Made by a program: the position numbers and the translations under genes. The notes under the pieces were generated by a model. It was not told the origin of the DNA and ran no database searches. It saw only the letters and a program-made list of their open reading frames with translations. This document shows positions 40,470-52,895 of a DNA stretch of 64,000 bases, piece by piece. The stretch is from Ooceraea biroi (taxonomy: Eukaryota; Arthropoda; Insecta; Hymenoptera; Formicidae): assembly GCF_003672135.1 (NCBI RefSeq), contig NC_039517.1, forward strand, positions 13,292,601-13,356,600, in the 5' to 3' direction. Positions within the stretch are counted from its first letter, which is position 1. The number at the start of each line of letters is the position of its first letter.

Positions 40470-40636
40470 TTTCCGGAAAAAACGGTTACATTGAAAACGC
40501 GACTTATCTGATCGCCGCAGTTCTGCGTTCTCGGTTGTGCCGAATTCCTGTATAACGCGTCTATTCGCCGATCAGTGATTCGGTTACAGTGCAGTTCGTA
40601 TTCCGGTCTTTGTGAGCCGATTTAGCCGTTAGTTCA

Positions 40637-42046
40637 GTGGAGTCTTTGTCTTCGCTTCGTAACAAACAGGACTATCGAACCTTCTCGAACGTCCTCAAAA
40701 CAACAGTCATGACAACAGTCGGTTCCATCATTGAAAAACAACATGACCTTCTCGGGCGTATTTCTCGAGCGTTCACCAACACAAAGAAGCTCGGAACGGA
40801 CAAATTAAACCGGTTCACCTTGGATGCCAGGATCAACACCGTCACCGCTGATTGGGAACGATTTCAAGTAAATCATGACATTCGTGACAAACTAATCGGT
40901 GCACTGACGGAAGAAACTCGGAAGCTGGATTACTTTGTCAACGATGTTTATTCAACATGTGAAGAAACCTACTTCGATTCGGTTTCATCGATCACGCAAC
41001 TTCGGGAGTCGATATCGGAGCCTGAACATGCGGCAGCTGACTCAGCCAATGCAACTCTTCGCACTGGCTCTTCTCAATCTTTGCCAAAGATCCAATTACC
41101 GAAATTCATTGGGACCTACCAAGAATGGCCTGCCTTTCGAGATTTATTCGCCTCATTGGTGGTGGCTAATCCTGACATCACTTGAGTGGAGAAGCTACAC
41201 TATCTAAAAACTCAAGTGTCTGGTGAAGCGGCTCGGTTTCTCGCAAATATCTCGATTACATCCGAGAATTTCGCACGTGCCTGGGAATCGTTAACCTCGC
41301 GGTATGATAACAAACGGCTGCTGGTCTCCGCCAATCTCGACCGGTTGTTTGAGTTGAAATCGCTGACGCAAGCCTCCGGTAGTGACCTCAAGCTTCTTCT
41401 GGCCACGGTGAAGGAATCTCTAGGCGCTCTCAAATCTCTCGGCGTTCCGGTAGGCTATTGGGACGTCATCGTGCATTTCGTGACCAGGAAACTCGACCCC
41501 AAAATTCTGGAGGCATGGGAGATTCATCTGGGTGAGTCCACTGATCTCGCTACCTTTTCTCAGTTGGAAACGTTTCTTGAAAGTCGTATTCGCGCTCTCG
41601 AAGCGGTCAGTTCGCGCAGTAATTCCTCAAAGGCTACTTCGGCCTCGAAATCTGCATCGAAATCGAAATCATCGGCTCGGTCTTACGCCGTTGTAGTCGG
41701 CAATTCAAGTTGCTCGTTTTGCTCCGCTTCTCACTACATCGCGTCGTGTTCATACTTCGCTGCCAAATCGCTAGACGAACGACATGAGTTCGTCTCGCGG
41801 AAAAACCTCTGTTACAATTGTCTCGGCGCTCATCGCCTAACGGACTGTCGTTGTGTCAAACGTTGCCGACGCTGTAAAGGGAACCATCATTCTCTGCTGC
41901 ATCGCGATTCTGTTTCTTCCGTTCCCGCGGCCAGTACGTCGGTGACTCAACCGCCAGTTCCTACGAGCTCAGCATCCAATCCGTCTGATACGAGCAGTAA
42001 ATCCGCCGCTCATTCACGCTGCTTCGGACCTCCAACACGACGGTAA
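40637..42046 (+). pseudogene. BEL1 Gag
   Basis: One frame with a single TGA at 41183-41185. N-terminal coiled region, then the family signature LPKIQLPKFIGTYQEWPAFRD, a capsid-like core (..VEKLHYLKTQVSGEAARFL..), and zinc knuckles at about 41710-41920 (CSFCSASHYIASC, CYNCLGAHRLTDC, CRRCKGNHHSLLH). The frame opens with GTG at 40637; the first ATG is at 40708. A frameshift at about 42046 leads into the protease. Confidence 0.88.
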
Positions 42047-42050
42047 ACCC

Positions 42051-43287
42051 GTGCTTCTTGCAACTGCTCGCGTTCGGTTGGTCACTGATGGAAATCACAG
42101 CATCGAAGTCCGCGCTCTTCTGGATCAAGGTTCGGAGATATCTCTCATTCGAGAGTCCTTGGTTCAGTTGATGCATCTTCCTCGTCATCGAGCTTCACTG
42201 TCCTTATACGGTGTCGGCTCGAATAAGCTCGGCTCGTCTCGCGGACAAACCTCCGTGCGAATCCAGTCGCTTCTCGATCCGCAATCAGAATTTTGCGTCA
42301 CCGCGTATATTCTCCCGCGGTTAACTGGCAATATTCCATCCGATCCGATCATCGATGCAACTTGGCCGCATCTAACAGATCTTCAGCTCGCCGATCTGAA
42401 TTTTGCTGTTCCGGGATGTATCGATCTCATTCTTGGAGCAGATGTTTACAGAGATCTCATTCTCGACGATGTAAGAAAGGGAACCGTCGGCACTCCCGTC
42501 GCTCAGCTTACTGTACTCGGTTGGATCATTTCGGACCCAACGGGTAATGACTCGGCGCATCCGACTAACCGATCCATTGTCGCGTATTCCATAACGGAAG
42601 ATTTTAATCTTAATGACGAATTGTCCAGATTCTGGACTCAAGAGGAGGTCTTCGCATCCGCGCACACGAGTAAACTCACGGCGGAAGAACAGGAGTGTGC
42701 AACGCACTTTCTCACCACTCACTCACGCGATAGCACAGGACGATACATAGTTCGATTGCCTTTTCGCAAATCGGTCAATGAGCTAGGTAAATCTCGAGCC
42801 AAAGCTGCACGAATACTTGATCGCGTTCGCAGTCAATTTTGGACCAACGAATCATTCCGTCAATTGTACGTTGCATTCATAGAAGAATACTCTGCATTCG
42901 GTCACATGGTCCGTGCTTCTCCGTCGGATAGATCCGTGTTTCTGCCGCATCATGGAGTTCTTCATGAAAGTAGCACCACGACCAAATTGCGAGTAGTTCT
43001 AAATGGTTCATCACTCACGACTAACAACGTTTCGCTGAACGACTGCCTACATGCCGGATCAAAGCTGCAACAGGATATAGATGCAGTTATTACTCGCTGG
43101 CGTGTTCACGCGTTCGTCTTTGCCGCGGACATCGAAAAAATGTTCCGGCAGATTCTTGTTCACGAAGACGATCGCGATTTTCAACGAATATCGTGGAGTG
43201 AAGCCGGTCCGCCGGACGAATATCAGCTTTGCACGGTCGCTTTCGGCTTAACAAGTTCACCGTTTCTCGCTATTAGTGTTCTATTTC
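42051..43287 (+). pseudogene. BEL1 protease and reverse transcriptase, N-terminal part
   Basis: LLDQGSEISLI is the A17-type protease active site (about 42120). The RT begins near 42700 and includes VVLNGSS, FAADIEKMFRQI (first catalytic Asp) and FGLTSSPFLA. The frame is open up to the BEL2 insertion at 43288. Its sequence after 43288 belongs to the BEL2 LTR. Confidence 0.88.
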
Positions 43288-43689
43288 TGTTGCGACGAGT
43301 CAATGTGACCGCGGGACCAAGCACGCCATCGCTCTAAGCCTGTCAACACCCGCCTAAATCACCGCTTCGATCGATCCCGATCTGTCTCGCTTCAATAACA
43401 TGTTTCCTTCTGGCCGCGTGAATTGTCGTTACGTCCCCCGCTCCGACCTAGCAGCCAATCGAAGAAATCCACGAACGTGTGATCTTCGCAATATCGCCGA
43501 AAAGCCGAGCTCCGACGGCTCGGACGATTCATTCGACCAAGCGTCGGGTCTCAAGTAAAGTCGGTCCGGGTAGCGAATTCACTCATTGTTCAAACCGCAA
43601 TAAATCAAACCAGTTTATCGAAAAAAATCACTTCAAGATCCTCCACCACTCCTATCATTCCTGGAACTCTCCTCAAAATTCTCGAAACA
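43288..43689 (+). repeat. BEL2 5' LTR
   Basis: 402 bp, tgttgcgacgag to attctcgaaaca. The primer-binding site tggtccttcgagccggat follows at 43695. Confidence 0.92.
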
Positions 43690-43694
43690 TTAGA

Positions 43695-43712
43695 TGGTCC
43701 TTCGAGCCGGAT
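43695..43712 (+). promoter_or_regulatory. BEL2 primer-binding site
   Basis: tggtccttcgagccggat, identical to the inverse copy at 1645-1662. Confidence 0.75.
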
Positions 43713-43865
43713 ACCAATTTTCGCGCTACACATCAGTTATCTCGTACCTCGCGAATCGCCAAGTGATCTACCTCTCCAGAGTCTCTCAAGCGTACAGGGC
43801 ATAAGATTACGCCGTTCAGCGAAGACTCTGCGATCAGCAGCAGCCCGCCTTTATACGCCTCCACC

Positions 43866-45455
43866 ATGGTGAAATTCAAAGCCGTGATACAAAGTCAACA
43901 AGACCTTCATCATCGCATAAGCCGTACCGTGGAAAACTTCAAAAAGGTCAGTAAGGACAAAATGACGCCACTTAACATTAATACACGACTAGAAATGTTG
44001 GAAGGGCATTGGAAATCGTTCCAATCTGCTCATTCCGCGCTCGTCTCCGCTCGCACCGAAGAGTGGTCCGCTAATTCCTATTTCAAGGACGACTTTTATG
44101 AAGTTTGCGAAACCTCTTACTTCGCTAACAAAGATAAGCTCCTCGAACTTCGTCAGAAGCTCTTATCGGAATCGGCGCCCGCGACAAAACCGCACGACCT
44201 CTCCGTCTCGCCGGCAACCCGTAGCGCGATCGCTCGCGCTCTGCCGAAAATTTCGCTGCCAAAATTCGCTGGAGACTACAGAACGTGGCTGGTCTTCCGA
44301 GATCTTTTCCGCTCCATGATCATTAACAATTCCGACATTACATCCGTCGAAAAGTTACACTATCTCAAAAACCACGTTACGGGAGAAGCAGCGCGTCGCA
44401 TTACTAACATCGCGATCACCGACAACAATTTTGATCGGGCTTGGGAAGCGTTAGTCACGCGGTACGATAATAAACGGGTACTGGTTTGTTCATATTTGGA
44501 GCTACTGTTCAGCATCACATCAGTCTCGCGCAAGTCCTCTGAAGATCTCAAGGAATTACTCGCAACAGTCCACGAAGCAATCAGCGGCTTACGGTCTCTC
44601 GACGCTCCAGTTGACTCGTGGGATTATTTCCTGGTTTATTTCATCGTCGGCCGTTTAGACATCGACTCTCGCAAGGCGTGGGAGCTCCAGCAAGGATCCA
44701 TCACGGAACCTGCGACATTCGCTGAACTCGAAGCATTTTTGGACGGATGAACGTGCGCGCTTGAAATGATCTCACCGAGCCCGGCGGACAAACCTTCGCG
44801 TACGGCCAAACCGGGGACGAAATCAAGGAACCCGGCACGTACTAACGCCGTCACCACTTCTTCCGCCAAGTGCGCGTTCTGCAGCGATGACCATTACCTC
44901 GCCTGCTGCCCGGGATTCTCGGCGAAAACGGTTACTGATCGCCGCGAAATCGTCAACGCGAAACGACTGTGTTACAATTGTCTCAGCGCCCACAAACTAA
45001 GCGAATGCCGCACTCTGAAGCGATGTCAGATCTGCCAAGGTCAGCATTACACGCTAATCCATATCGCAACGGCAAGCACCGTCACGAGCAGCGCGGCTCC
45101 TACTTCCGCGACCAGCTCCGGAGCCAACATCTCGACCGAGGCCGGCGCCACATCATTACACGCCGCCTTGGACTCGACCTCACATCGATCGCCGACGCTT
45201 CTTCCGACGGCTCGTGTACACATCATCTCGGACTACGGCGCCCGGGTCATAGCGCGAGTTCTCCTCGACAGCGGGTCCGAGCTCTCATTCGTACGAGAAT
45301 CTCTCGCGCAACTCCTTAAGCTTCCCCGTAAAACCGCCGCTATTCCGATCCTCGGCTTCGGATCGCGGTCCGTCGGATCAACCCGCGGACTCGTCGCGCT
45401 TCGCGTTGAATCGCGCGTCAGCCGGAGTTTGGCTGTAAGATCGACGCCCACGTAA
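43866..45455 (+). pseudogene. BEL2 Gag and start of protease
   Basis: ATG 43866 in a good context (caccatgg). Single in-frame TGA at 44748-44750. LPKISLPKFAGDYRTWLVFRD marks the DUF1759-type signature; zinc knuckles CAFCSDDHYLACC, CYNCLSAHKLSEC and CQICQGQHYTLIH lie at about 44870-45055. The same frame runs into LLDSGSELSFVRES, the protease active site, and ends in TAA near 45455 after a frameshift. Confidence 0.88.
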
Positions 45456-47023
45456 TGCCCAGTCTCACGGGTCGCATTCCAGCCGCGCCGCTGTCGACCA
45501 GCACGTGGAGGCACACCCACAATCTCAAGCTCGCGGATCCATCGTGCGCCATCCCAGGCAAAATCGATGTCATCCTCGGCGCAAACGTGATCGGATCGCT
45601 ACTGCAACCTGCCTCGGGTGTTCCGGCGCCTTTCACTGTCCAGGGTCTCGAAGGTCAACCAACCGCGCAGTACACTCGACTCGGCTGGATCCTCTTCGGA
45701 GCAACAGAAGCCTCGCCGCGTAACATCCGCTCCAACCACGCGTTCCACGGAGTTCCGGATCACGATCTAAACGAAATGCTTCAGAAATTCTGGGCTCAAG
45801 ATGAAATCCCAGTCGGCAAGCGTCACATACTCAACGAAGAAGAAGAACAATGCGAAAAGCATTTCCGCGACACGCACTCTCGAACCGCCTCCGGGCGATA
45901 TGTGGTCCGCTTGCTATTCCGTTCGCACAGACCAACCCTCGGCTCTTCCTACCTCACTGCTTCTCGCGCGCTCACGAACCTTCACCGTCGTCTTGCAACA
46001 AACGCGACGTTTTCGCGACTTTACACGGAGTTCCTTCACGAGTACGAAGCTCTCGACCACATGTCTTGCTTACCAGCAACCTCGTCCATGGAACCACCAG
46101 CGTATTGGTTGCCTCATCACGGAGTTCTTCGCGAGACCAGCGCCACGACTAGACTTCGAGTTGTGTTTAACGGATCAAGCCGAACCAGCACTGGCGCTTC
46201 ATTAAACGATTGTTTGCTGGTCGGGCCGAAGTTGTAAAGCGAAATATTTGACGTTCTGCTTAGATGGCAATTACACGCCTACGCCTTCACAGCAGACATA
46301 TCGAAAATGTACCGGCAAATTCTAGTACACCCGGAGGATCGCTCGTATCAACGGATTCTATGGAGTGTATCAAGACCAGCTGCGACATACGCGTTGAATA
46401 CCGTCACGTACGGTCTCTCTTGCTCTCCCTTTCTCGCCCTCAGGGTTATTCGCCAGCTCGCACAAGACGAGCGAGTGCAATACGAAATCGCCGCGGACGT
46501 GCTGCTCCGCGACCTGTACGTCGATGATGTTCTGTCGGGAGCCGACACAATTTCTCTCGCGCGGGAGAAGGCTCGTCAGGTAGACCGGATTCTCATGGCG
46601 GGCGGCTTCCCGCTTCATAAATGGTCATCCAACGAACCCGCCGTGATTGACGATATTTCAACTGATCGACACACGCCCGATGAATCGCGAGACGTAGGGT
46701 CGGACTCGTTCTCACGAGCGCTCGGATTGTCGTGGCTACCTTCAAGCGACTCCTTCATAATGCGACTGCAATTTACCTCGACATCCACTAGACTAACGAA
46801 ACGCGGCATCCTTTCGCGCATCGCGCAAATCTACGACCCACTGGGCTGGATCACCCCGGTCACCATCGTCGCCAAGATGCTGATTCAGGATCTCTGGAGA
46901 CTCGGAAGAGACTGGGACGACGACCTGCCTAACATTTACGAGAAGCGCTGGAGGGACTTCGAAGCCGATGCACCTCCACGACGTATGCGATACCGCGATG
47001 GCTTGGATACTCCTCACGCGTGA
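45456..47023 (+). pseudogene. BEL2 protease end and reverse transcriptase
   Basis: One frame with a TAA at 46235-46237. Contains GKIDVILGANV (protease end), VVFNGSS, ..TADISKMYRQILVH (first Asp), YVDDVLSGAD (catalytic pair) and the RT connection region ..RILSRIAQIYDPLGW-type sequence. A frameshift at about 47020 leads to RNase H. Confidence 0.87.
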
Positions 47024-48000
47024 TTTCTGTCGAGCTGCATGGCTTCGCCGATACCTCACAACACACACTTGGCGCCGTGGTGTATCTCCGAATGTTAGAT
47101 GACGATGATAACGTTCGCATTTCACTAGTGGCCGCCAAAAGCAAAGTCGCGCCTCTTAAACAAATGACGATCCCGCGATTGGAGCTTTCAGCCGCGGTAC
47201 TCTTAGTTTGGCTAATCTCACGGATTCAAACTGCGCTAACTCTCGATACCGTTTCGCTATAGTTGTGGACCGATTCCAGCGTCGCACTCACCTGGATTAC
47301 TGGACATCCCTCACGGTGGAAAGAGTTCGTCTCCAACCGGGTCGCGTTTATACGCGACCAAGTTCCATCGGCCCGATGGCGGCACGTATCCGGTGTCGAC
47401 AATCCCGCCGATTGTGCGTCTCGGGGCTTGTCACCCACCGCCTTATCGAAACACTCGCTCTGGTGGAGGGGTCCAAGCTGGCTGGCGAGACCGTCTCTCG
47501 CCTGGCCGAACGACGCTCCCGCCCCGAAGAAGGAAATCGACTTCGAAGAACGACCGCACCATTGCACGATCGCAGTCACCCAGACACCCGACCAATGGGA
47601 TCTTCTCGGCCGATTCTCCAGTCTCAACCGCCTCGTTCGGGTAACCGCCTGGATCAAGCGTGCGGCAGGTCGATTTCAACGATCACCCGCAACCAGTCTA
47701 CCGACGAGAGCTCTAACGGCAGCAGAACTCCGGAGCGCGGAGTTATTCTGTGTGAAACTCACGCAGGCTTCGTATTTTTCGGAGGAAATCGCTTCTCTCT
47801 TGCGCGGCAAGTTTCTTCCAAAATCTCACCCGCTAAACCGTTTTACTCCTTTCGTAGATTCCGAAGGATTCCTACGCATCGGAGGAAGACTCAACAACGC
47901 GCAGCTCGACCCCGATACGAAACATCCCATCTTGCTTCCTCGAGAGTCTGCCTTCACGACGCTGCTGCTGGCGGACACGCATCGTCGAACCCTCCACGGG
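47020..48000 (+). pseudogene. BEL2 RNase H and integrase zinc region
   Basis: VELHGFADTSQHTLGA is the BEL-type RNase H start; LWTDSSVALTWI its second acidic motif, after a TAG at 47260-47262 in the same frame. It continues to GFLRIGGRLNNAQL..HPILLPRESAFTTLLL, the beginning of the integrase zinc-binding region. A frameshift follows near 48000. Confidence 0.85.
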
Positions 48001-49082
48001 GGGTGCAGCTCATGCTCGCTACTCTTCGGCAACGGTTCTGGATCCTCGGCGGTCGCACGCCAGTCCAGGCCTTTGTGCGTCGATGCACTCGATGCACACG
48101 GCATCGCGCTATTGCTGCGCAGCAACTCATGGGGCAGCTTCCTTCGTCGCGCGTTACACCATCGCGCCCATTCCGGAACACCGGGGTGGATTATGCCGGA
48201 CCATTCACTCTCCGAACTTGGCGCGGCCGGGCGAGTTGAACATACAAGGGTTTCCTGGTTGTTTTTGTGTGCTTCGCTACCTCCGCCGTTCACCTGGAGG
48301 TAGCAACGGACTACTCTGCAAAGGGGTTCCTCGCGGCCTACCGCCGATTCGCGAGTCGTCGAGGCGTACCGGCCTCACTGACGAGCGACTGCGGCACGAA
48401 CTTCGTCGGTGCGGACGCAGAGCTTCGTCGCTTATTCCACTCCGCGTCGGCGGAGGTTACCGAGATATCAAACGATCTCGCTTACGACCGGACAGAGTGG
48501 CTTTTCAATCCACCTGCTGCCCTTCATTTTGGAGGGAAATGGGAGGCAGCGGTTAAATCGGTCAAATTTCACCTCAAACGCTTAATCGGGGACTCACTTT
48601 TAATCTACGAGGAGTTCACCACCTTCTTAACGCAAATCGAAGCAATCCTCAATTCTCGTCCTCTTTGCCCCCTTTCCGACGATCCTGCCGACCTAGAAGC
48701 CTTAACTCCCGCACATTTTTTGATAGGCGGCCCGCTCTCGACGACGCCGAAACCATCCTTGGATAAGGAACCCGCCAATCGTTTGTCTCGATGGCAACTA
48801 ATTCAGCAATTGACGCAAAGATTCTGGGCACGATAGCACCAGGAGTACCTCCAACGGTTGCAGGCGGTTGCAAAGTGGCGATTACCAGCATCACAACTTT
48901 CTATAGGGTCATTGGTCATCCTCAAGGATGAACGATTCCCGCCTACGAGATGGCCGCTAGCACGAGTCATTCGGACGCATCCAGGACAGGACGGATTAAT
49001 TCGCGTGGCTACGATCAAAACAGCCAATTCCATACTTAAACGCCCGATTGTAAAATTATGCCCGCTACCCGTTGATCATTAA
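48001..49082 (+). pseudogene. BEL2 integrase and C-terminal DUF5641-type domain
   Basis: Two shifts (near 48000 and 48240) connect ..FVRRCTRCTRHRA.. and VDYAGPF to the core with ..SAVHLEVATDYS.., TSDCGTNFVGA and ..FGGKWEAAVKSVKFHL, the D,D,E motifs. After a TAG at 48834-48836 the frame goes on through LVILKDERFPPTRWPLARV to TAA 49080-49082. This would insert the element cDNA; here it is broken. Confidence 0.86.
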
Positions 49083-49175
49083 TTGCTTTGCATCTTATCT
49101 GTTTTCGCGGTAAGTGTTCGGTTATTTCTCGTTCCGACTTTCGGCATTGACCAGTCAATACCGAGGCGGGCGGAA

Positions 49176-49578
49176 TGTTGCGACGAGTCAATGTGACCGC
49201 GGGACCAAGCACGCCATCGCTCTAAGCCTGTCAACACCCGCCTAAATCACCGCTTCGATCGATCCCGATCTGTCTCGCTTCAATAACATGTTTCCTTCTG
49301 GCCGCGTGAATTGTCGTTACGTCCCCCGCTCCGACCTAGCAGCCAATCGAAGAAATCCACGAACGTGTAATCCTCGCAATATCGCCGAAAAAGCCGAGCT
49401 CCGATGGCTCGGACGATTCATTCGACCAAGCGTCGGGTCTCAAGTAAAGTCGGTCCGGGTAGCGAATTCACTCATTGTTCAAACCGCAATAAATCAAACC
49501 AGTTTATCGAAAAGAATCACTTCAAGATCCTCCACCACTCCTACCATTCCTGGAACTCTCCTAAAAATTCTCGAAACA
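49176..49578 (+). repeat. BEL2 3' LTR
   Basis: 403 bp, preceded by the purine-rich gaggcgggcggaa (polypurine tract). About seven differences from the 5' LTR. Confidence 0.92.
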
Positions 49579-50147
49579 ACTTCAATTAGCGACCGATGAA
49601 GAAGACAGATTTCCGCTAGCTGCGCCCATTCTTCATGAATCCGTGTACGTCGATGACATTTTCTGGTGCAGACACTCCGCAACGTGCGCGCGATAAGGCT
49701 ATGCAATTAACGCAGCTCCTCACGGCGGGTGGTTTCAAGTTGCAGAAATGGGCATCCAACGATATCAGCATCATTTCGGATCTGGCGGATTCCGCAGACG
49801 ACCAGTTACTTCGAGATTTCGATTCGGAGCCAGAACGCTTGGTATTGCGTGGCACCCGGCGTCGGATACGTTCAGGTTTCGGATCCGCGCTTTCGATTTG
49901 TCAACCGCTCCCACGAAGCGCAATGTTCTGTCGCGCGTGGCGCAACTGTTCGATCCGCTGGGTTGGCTCTCACCAATCACCGTAATCGGAAAAATATTCA
50001 TCCAGAAGCTATGGCAAGCTCAGGTTGGCTGGGATCCGCTGGAAGAAACGCTGGCCGCGCACTAAAAGAATTTCGCTTCAGATTTCCTCAGCATCTCTGA
50101 ACTGTCGATTCCACGCTGACTACAGACATCTCCATCCGTCGCGGTTG
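49579..50147 (+). pseudogene. BEL1 reverse transcriptase, part right of BEL2
   Basis: Starts QLATDEEDRFPLAAPILHES and continues YVDDIF (catalytic pair), then shifts frame near 49665 (..GADTPQRARDKAMQL..) and again near 49845 (..ALGIAWHPASDTF..PLGWLSPITVIGKIF..). It completes the RT cut at 43287. Confidence 0.85.
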
Positions 50148-50956
50148 AGCTGCATGGTTTTTCGGACGCTTCTCAGGACGCGTTAGGCGCCGTTATTTAT
50201 ATGCGCACTTTTTCTGACATCGTGAGTAACGCCAAAATCACGTTACTCGCCGCCAAAAGCAAGGTAGCTCCGTTGAAAAAACAAACCATCCCTCGACTGG
50301 AACTGTCAGCCGCTGTCTTACTCGCTAAATTAGTGAGCCGCACTCGCACCGTTCTTGGCTATACCAACGTGCCGGTTCATCTCTGGGTGGATTCAAGCGT
50401 TTGCTTAGCGTGGATCCGCGGGCAACCATCGCAGTGGGCTGAATTCATTTCGAACCGAGTAGCGCTAACTCAAGAGTTGGTTCCAGACGCGCGTTGGCAT
50501 CACGTAGCCGGCACGCAAAATCCAGCCGACTGTGCCTCGCAGGGTCTTTTTCCGTCTCAGCTTCGGGATCACGACTTATGGTGGCAGGGTCCGTCGTGGT
50601 TATCGCAGACGTCGATATCGTGGCCGTCGGAAGTTCCGCCAATTGACAGCTCGATCAATCTCGAACGCACACGATCTCGTAACATTCTTAAAACTCAGAC
50701 CAACTCCTCCGCTGAATGTTGGGACCTTATACTCAGATATTCGCGTCTCATTCGTTTTCTTCGCGTTACCGCATGGATTCAGCGTAGCGTGAATTCGTTT
50801 AAACGGACTGATCCACTCAAATCTTCATTAGCGTTAATACCCGCTGAAATCTCGGATGCAACATCGTTTTGGATCAAGGCAACTCAGACGGAATTTTCCA
50901 ATCGGAAATCACTCTGCTCTCTCGTGCTCTTCCGCTTTCTCGTTCTCATCCAATGA
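50148..50956 (+). pseudogene. BEL1 RNase H
   Basis: VELHGFSDASQDALGAVIYM and LWVDSSVCLAWI..NRVALTQELV, then ..NPADCASQG. Open over 270 codons, longer than most other parts of the element. Ends by a frameshift near 50900. Confidence 0.85.
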
Positions 50957-52210
50957 GCAAACTCGCTCCGTTCCTGGATAAGGACGGACTGCTCCGTGTA
51001 GGCGGACGTCTCAAAAACTCGCTGCTGGATCGGGATGCAAGGAATCCAATCCTTCTTCCTCGAGACAGTCCGCTCTCGCGTCTTATCATCGACGACATGC
51101 ATCGCCGCACTCTTCACAGTGGTGTTCAGGTCATGCTCGCGACGCTCCGCCAGCAATACCGGATTCTCGGAGGCTGAGCTCCAATAGCGTCATTCGTGAG
51201 ACGATTTGTCCGATGCGCTCGTTATCGAGCAGTCGCAGTGCAGCAAATGATGGGCAATCTTCCTCCATCCCGTGTGATTCCGTCGCGCCCATTTCTACAC
51301 TCAGGTGTCGACTACGCCGGTCCTTTTCTATTACGCACCTGGCGTGGACGTTCCGCGCGCAATTATAAAGGATATCTGGTTGTTTTTGTTTGCTTTTCGT
51401 CCTCAGCCGTGCACCTGGAACTCGCCACGGACTATACGACGCAAGGGTTCATCGCGGCATACAAGCAGTTTACTGGACGTCGAGGTCTCTGTGCAACTAT
51501 TACAAGTGACTGCGGAACCAACTTGGTGGGCGCTGATGCAGAGCTTCGTCGCTTGTTTCATTCCGCGTCCAAGGAGTGCCGAAATCGCGAAGTTATTGGC
51601 TGCGGATGGTACCGAATGGAAGTTTCACCTTCCTGCCGCTCCACACTTCGGCGGCAAATGGGAAGCCGCTGTCAAATTGGCAAAATTTCATATAAGACGG
51701 GTTATCGGTGACGCGATCCTCACGTACGAGGAATTCGCTACGTTGATCAGCCAGATTGAATCTGTTTTAAATTCCAGGCCTCTCTGTGCGATTGCTGAAG
51801 ATCCGGACGATCTCGAAACGTTGACGCCGGCCCATTTTTTAATCGGAGGTCCTATGACGTTAATTCCGGAGCCGCAGTTGCAGGATGTGCCGACTTCGCG
51901 CCTTTCTCGCTGGCAGTTGCTCCGACAGATGATCGATAGATTCTGGCGCCGATGGTCCACTGAATACCTCCAGCGGTTACAGGCTCGAAACAAGTGGCAA
52001 CATCCAGAGCGTCAACTTACGAAAGGATCTCTCGTACTTATCCAAGACGAGCGATTCCCACCTTCCGAGTGGCCTCTGGCTCGCGTCACAGACACGCATC
52101 CCGGTACCGACGGTCTAACTCGTGTCGTTACGGTGCGCACTGCCGTAGCGACTTACAAAAGACCGGTACATAAACTATGTCCGTTGCCGATCAACGGTTC
52201 AGACAATTAA
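50869..52210 (+). pseudogene. BEL1 integrase and DUF5641-type domain
   Basis: GLLRVGGRLKNSLLD..HRRTLHSG is the zinc-binding region; a TGA at 51175 follows. Then VDYAGPF, ..SAVHLELATDY, TSDCGTNLVGA and, after a shift near 51590, FGGKWEAAVKLAKFH. The C-terminal domain (..LTPAHFLIGGP.., LVLIQDERFPPSEWPLARV) runs to TAA 52208-52210. No envelope ORF follows. Confidence 0.86.
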
Positions 52211-52340
52211 TTTTATTGTAATCTTTATCGTATTTTTTCATTTTTTTGTATTCTTTATAATTTTTTTTGTTTACTTTCAATTATTTTTATCACGAGCTAT
52301 ATTCGTTCAGCGGCGTAAACGCCCCTGAGGCGGGCGGTAA

Positions 52341-52890
52341 TGTTCAAACTTTAATCGGAATTAAGTTAATCATTTCGCACAAGTTTATTTTCTTCCGCTT
52401 CCTTTCTTCTAAGTCGGTCCCCGGTGGATCGAGTAGCTGGGGCTCGATAGGGAGGGAAGGTTGAGGTCGAGGATTAAACTTTATTCGGCATATTTCGTTT
52501 TTATTTGCGTTCCGATAAATTCAATACATAGAATCATGTTCACGGAATTTGGTGTTTTTCTGCTTCTCGGCAGGGCGATATTTTCTATATTCGATCGATA
52601 GCCGCGCCGATACAAACATCGATACACCGCACCGCACGCGTCCCGCCTCACCAAGCTCGCGACATCGTCAGCTGATCGACACAACAAATTCAGTCAGCTG
52701 TTCGCTCTCGATCAAGACACTAGTCGAATTGTTCGCCGGTCTAATCAGCAAAGTTCTTTGTTCTCGTTTCAAGTCGTTATTCTGTATTTAATCGAATAAA
52801 CTATCACAGTTATCTATTTCATCTAGTTCGTATCATTTACAAGTGCCGATTCAAATCAAACCAATTTCAGATTCTATATTCGCATTAACA
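52341..52890 (+). repeat. BEL1 3' LTR, intact
   Basis: 550 bp, tgttcaaacttt to cgcattaaca, preceded by gaggcgggcggtaa (polypurine tract). It preserves the uninterrupted hAT target at about 52664-52682. Confidence 0.92.
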
Positions 52891-52895
52891 GGATT

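Larger units (their letters stand above)
43288..49578 (+). mobile_element. BEL/Pao LTR retrotransposon 2 (BEL2), inside BEL1
   Basis: LTRs 43288-43689 and 49176-49578 differ at about seven positions. Flanking 5-mers atttc (43283-43287) and acttc (49579-49583) are the target duplication with one mutation; with one copy removed, the BEL1 RT frame runs on. BEL2 has its own gag-pol with stops and frameshifts. About 6.3 kb. Confidence 0.92.
15499..52890 (+). mobile_element. BEL/Pao LTR retrotransposon 1 (BEL1), interrupted by hAT and BEL2
   Basis: The 3' LTR is intact (52341-52890, 550 bp). The 5' LTR is 15499-15829 plus 40231-40447, split by the hAT transposon. Gag, protease, RT, RNase H and integrase follow in BEL/Pao order on the + strand. 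Target duplication ggatc (15494-15498) and ggatt (52891-52895), within Copia pol. BEL2 splits the RT at 43288-49578. Stops and several frameshifts inactivate it. Confidence 0.88.
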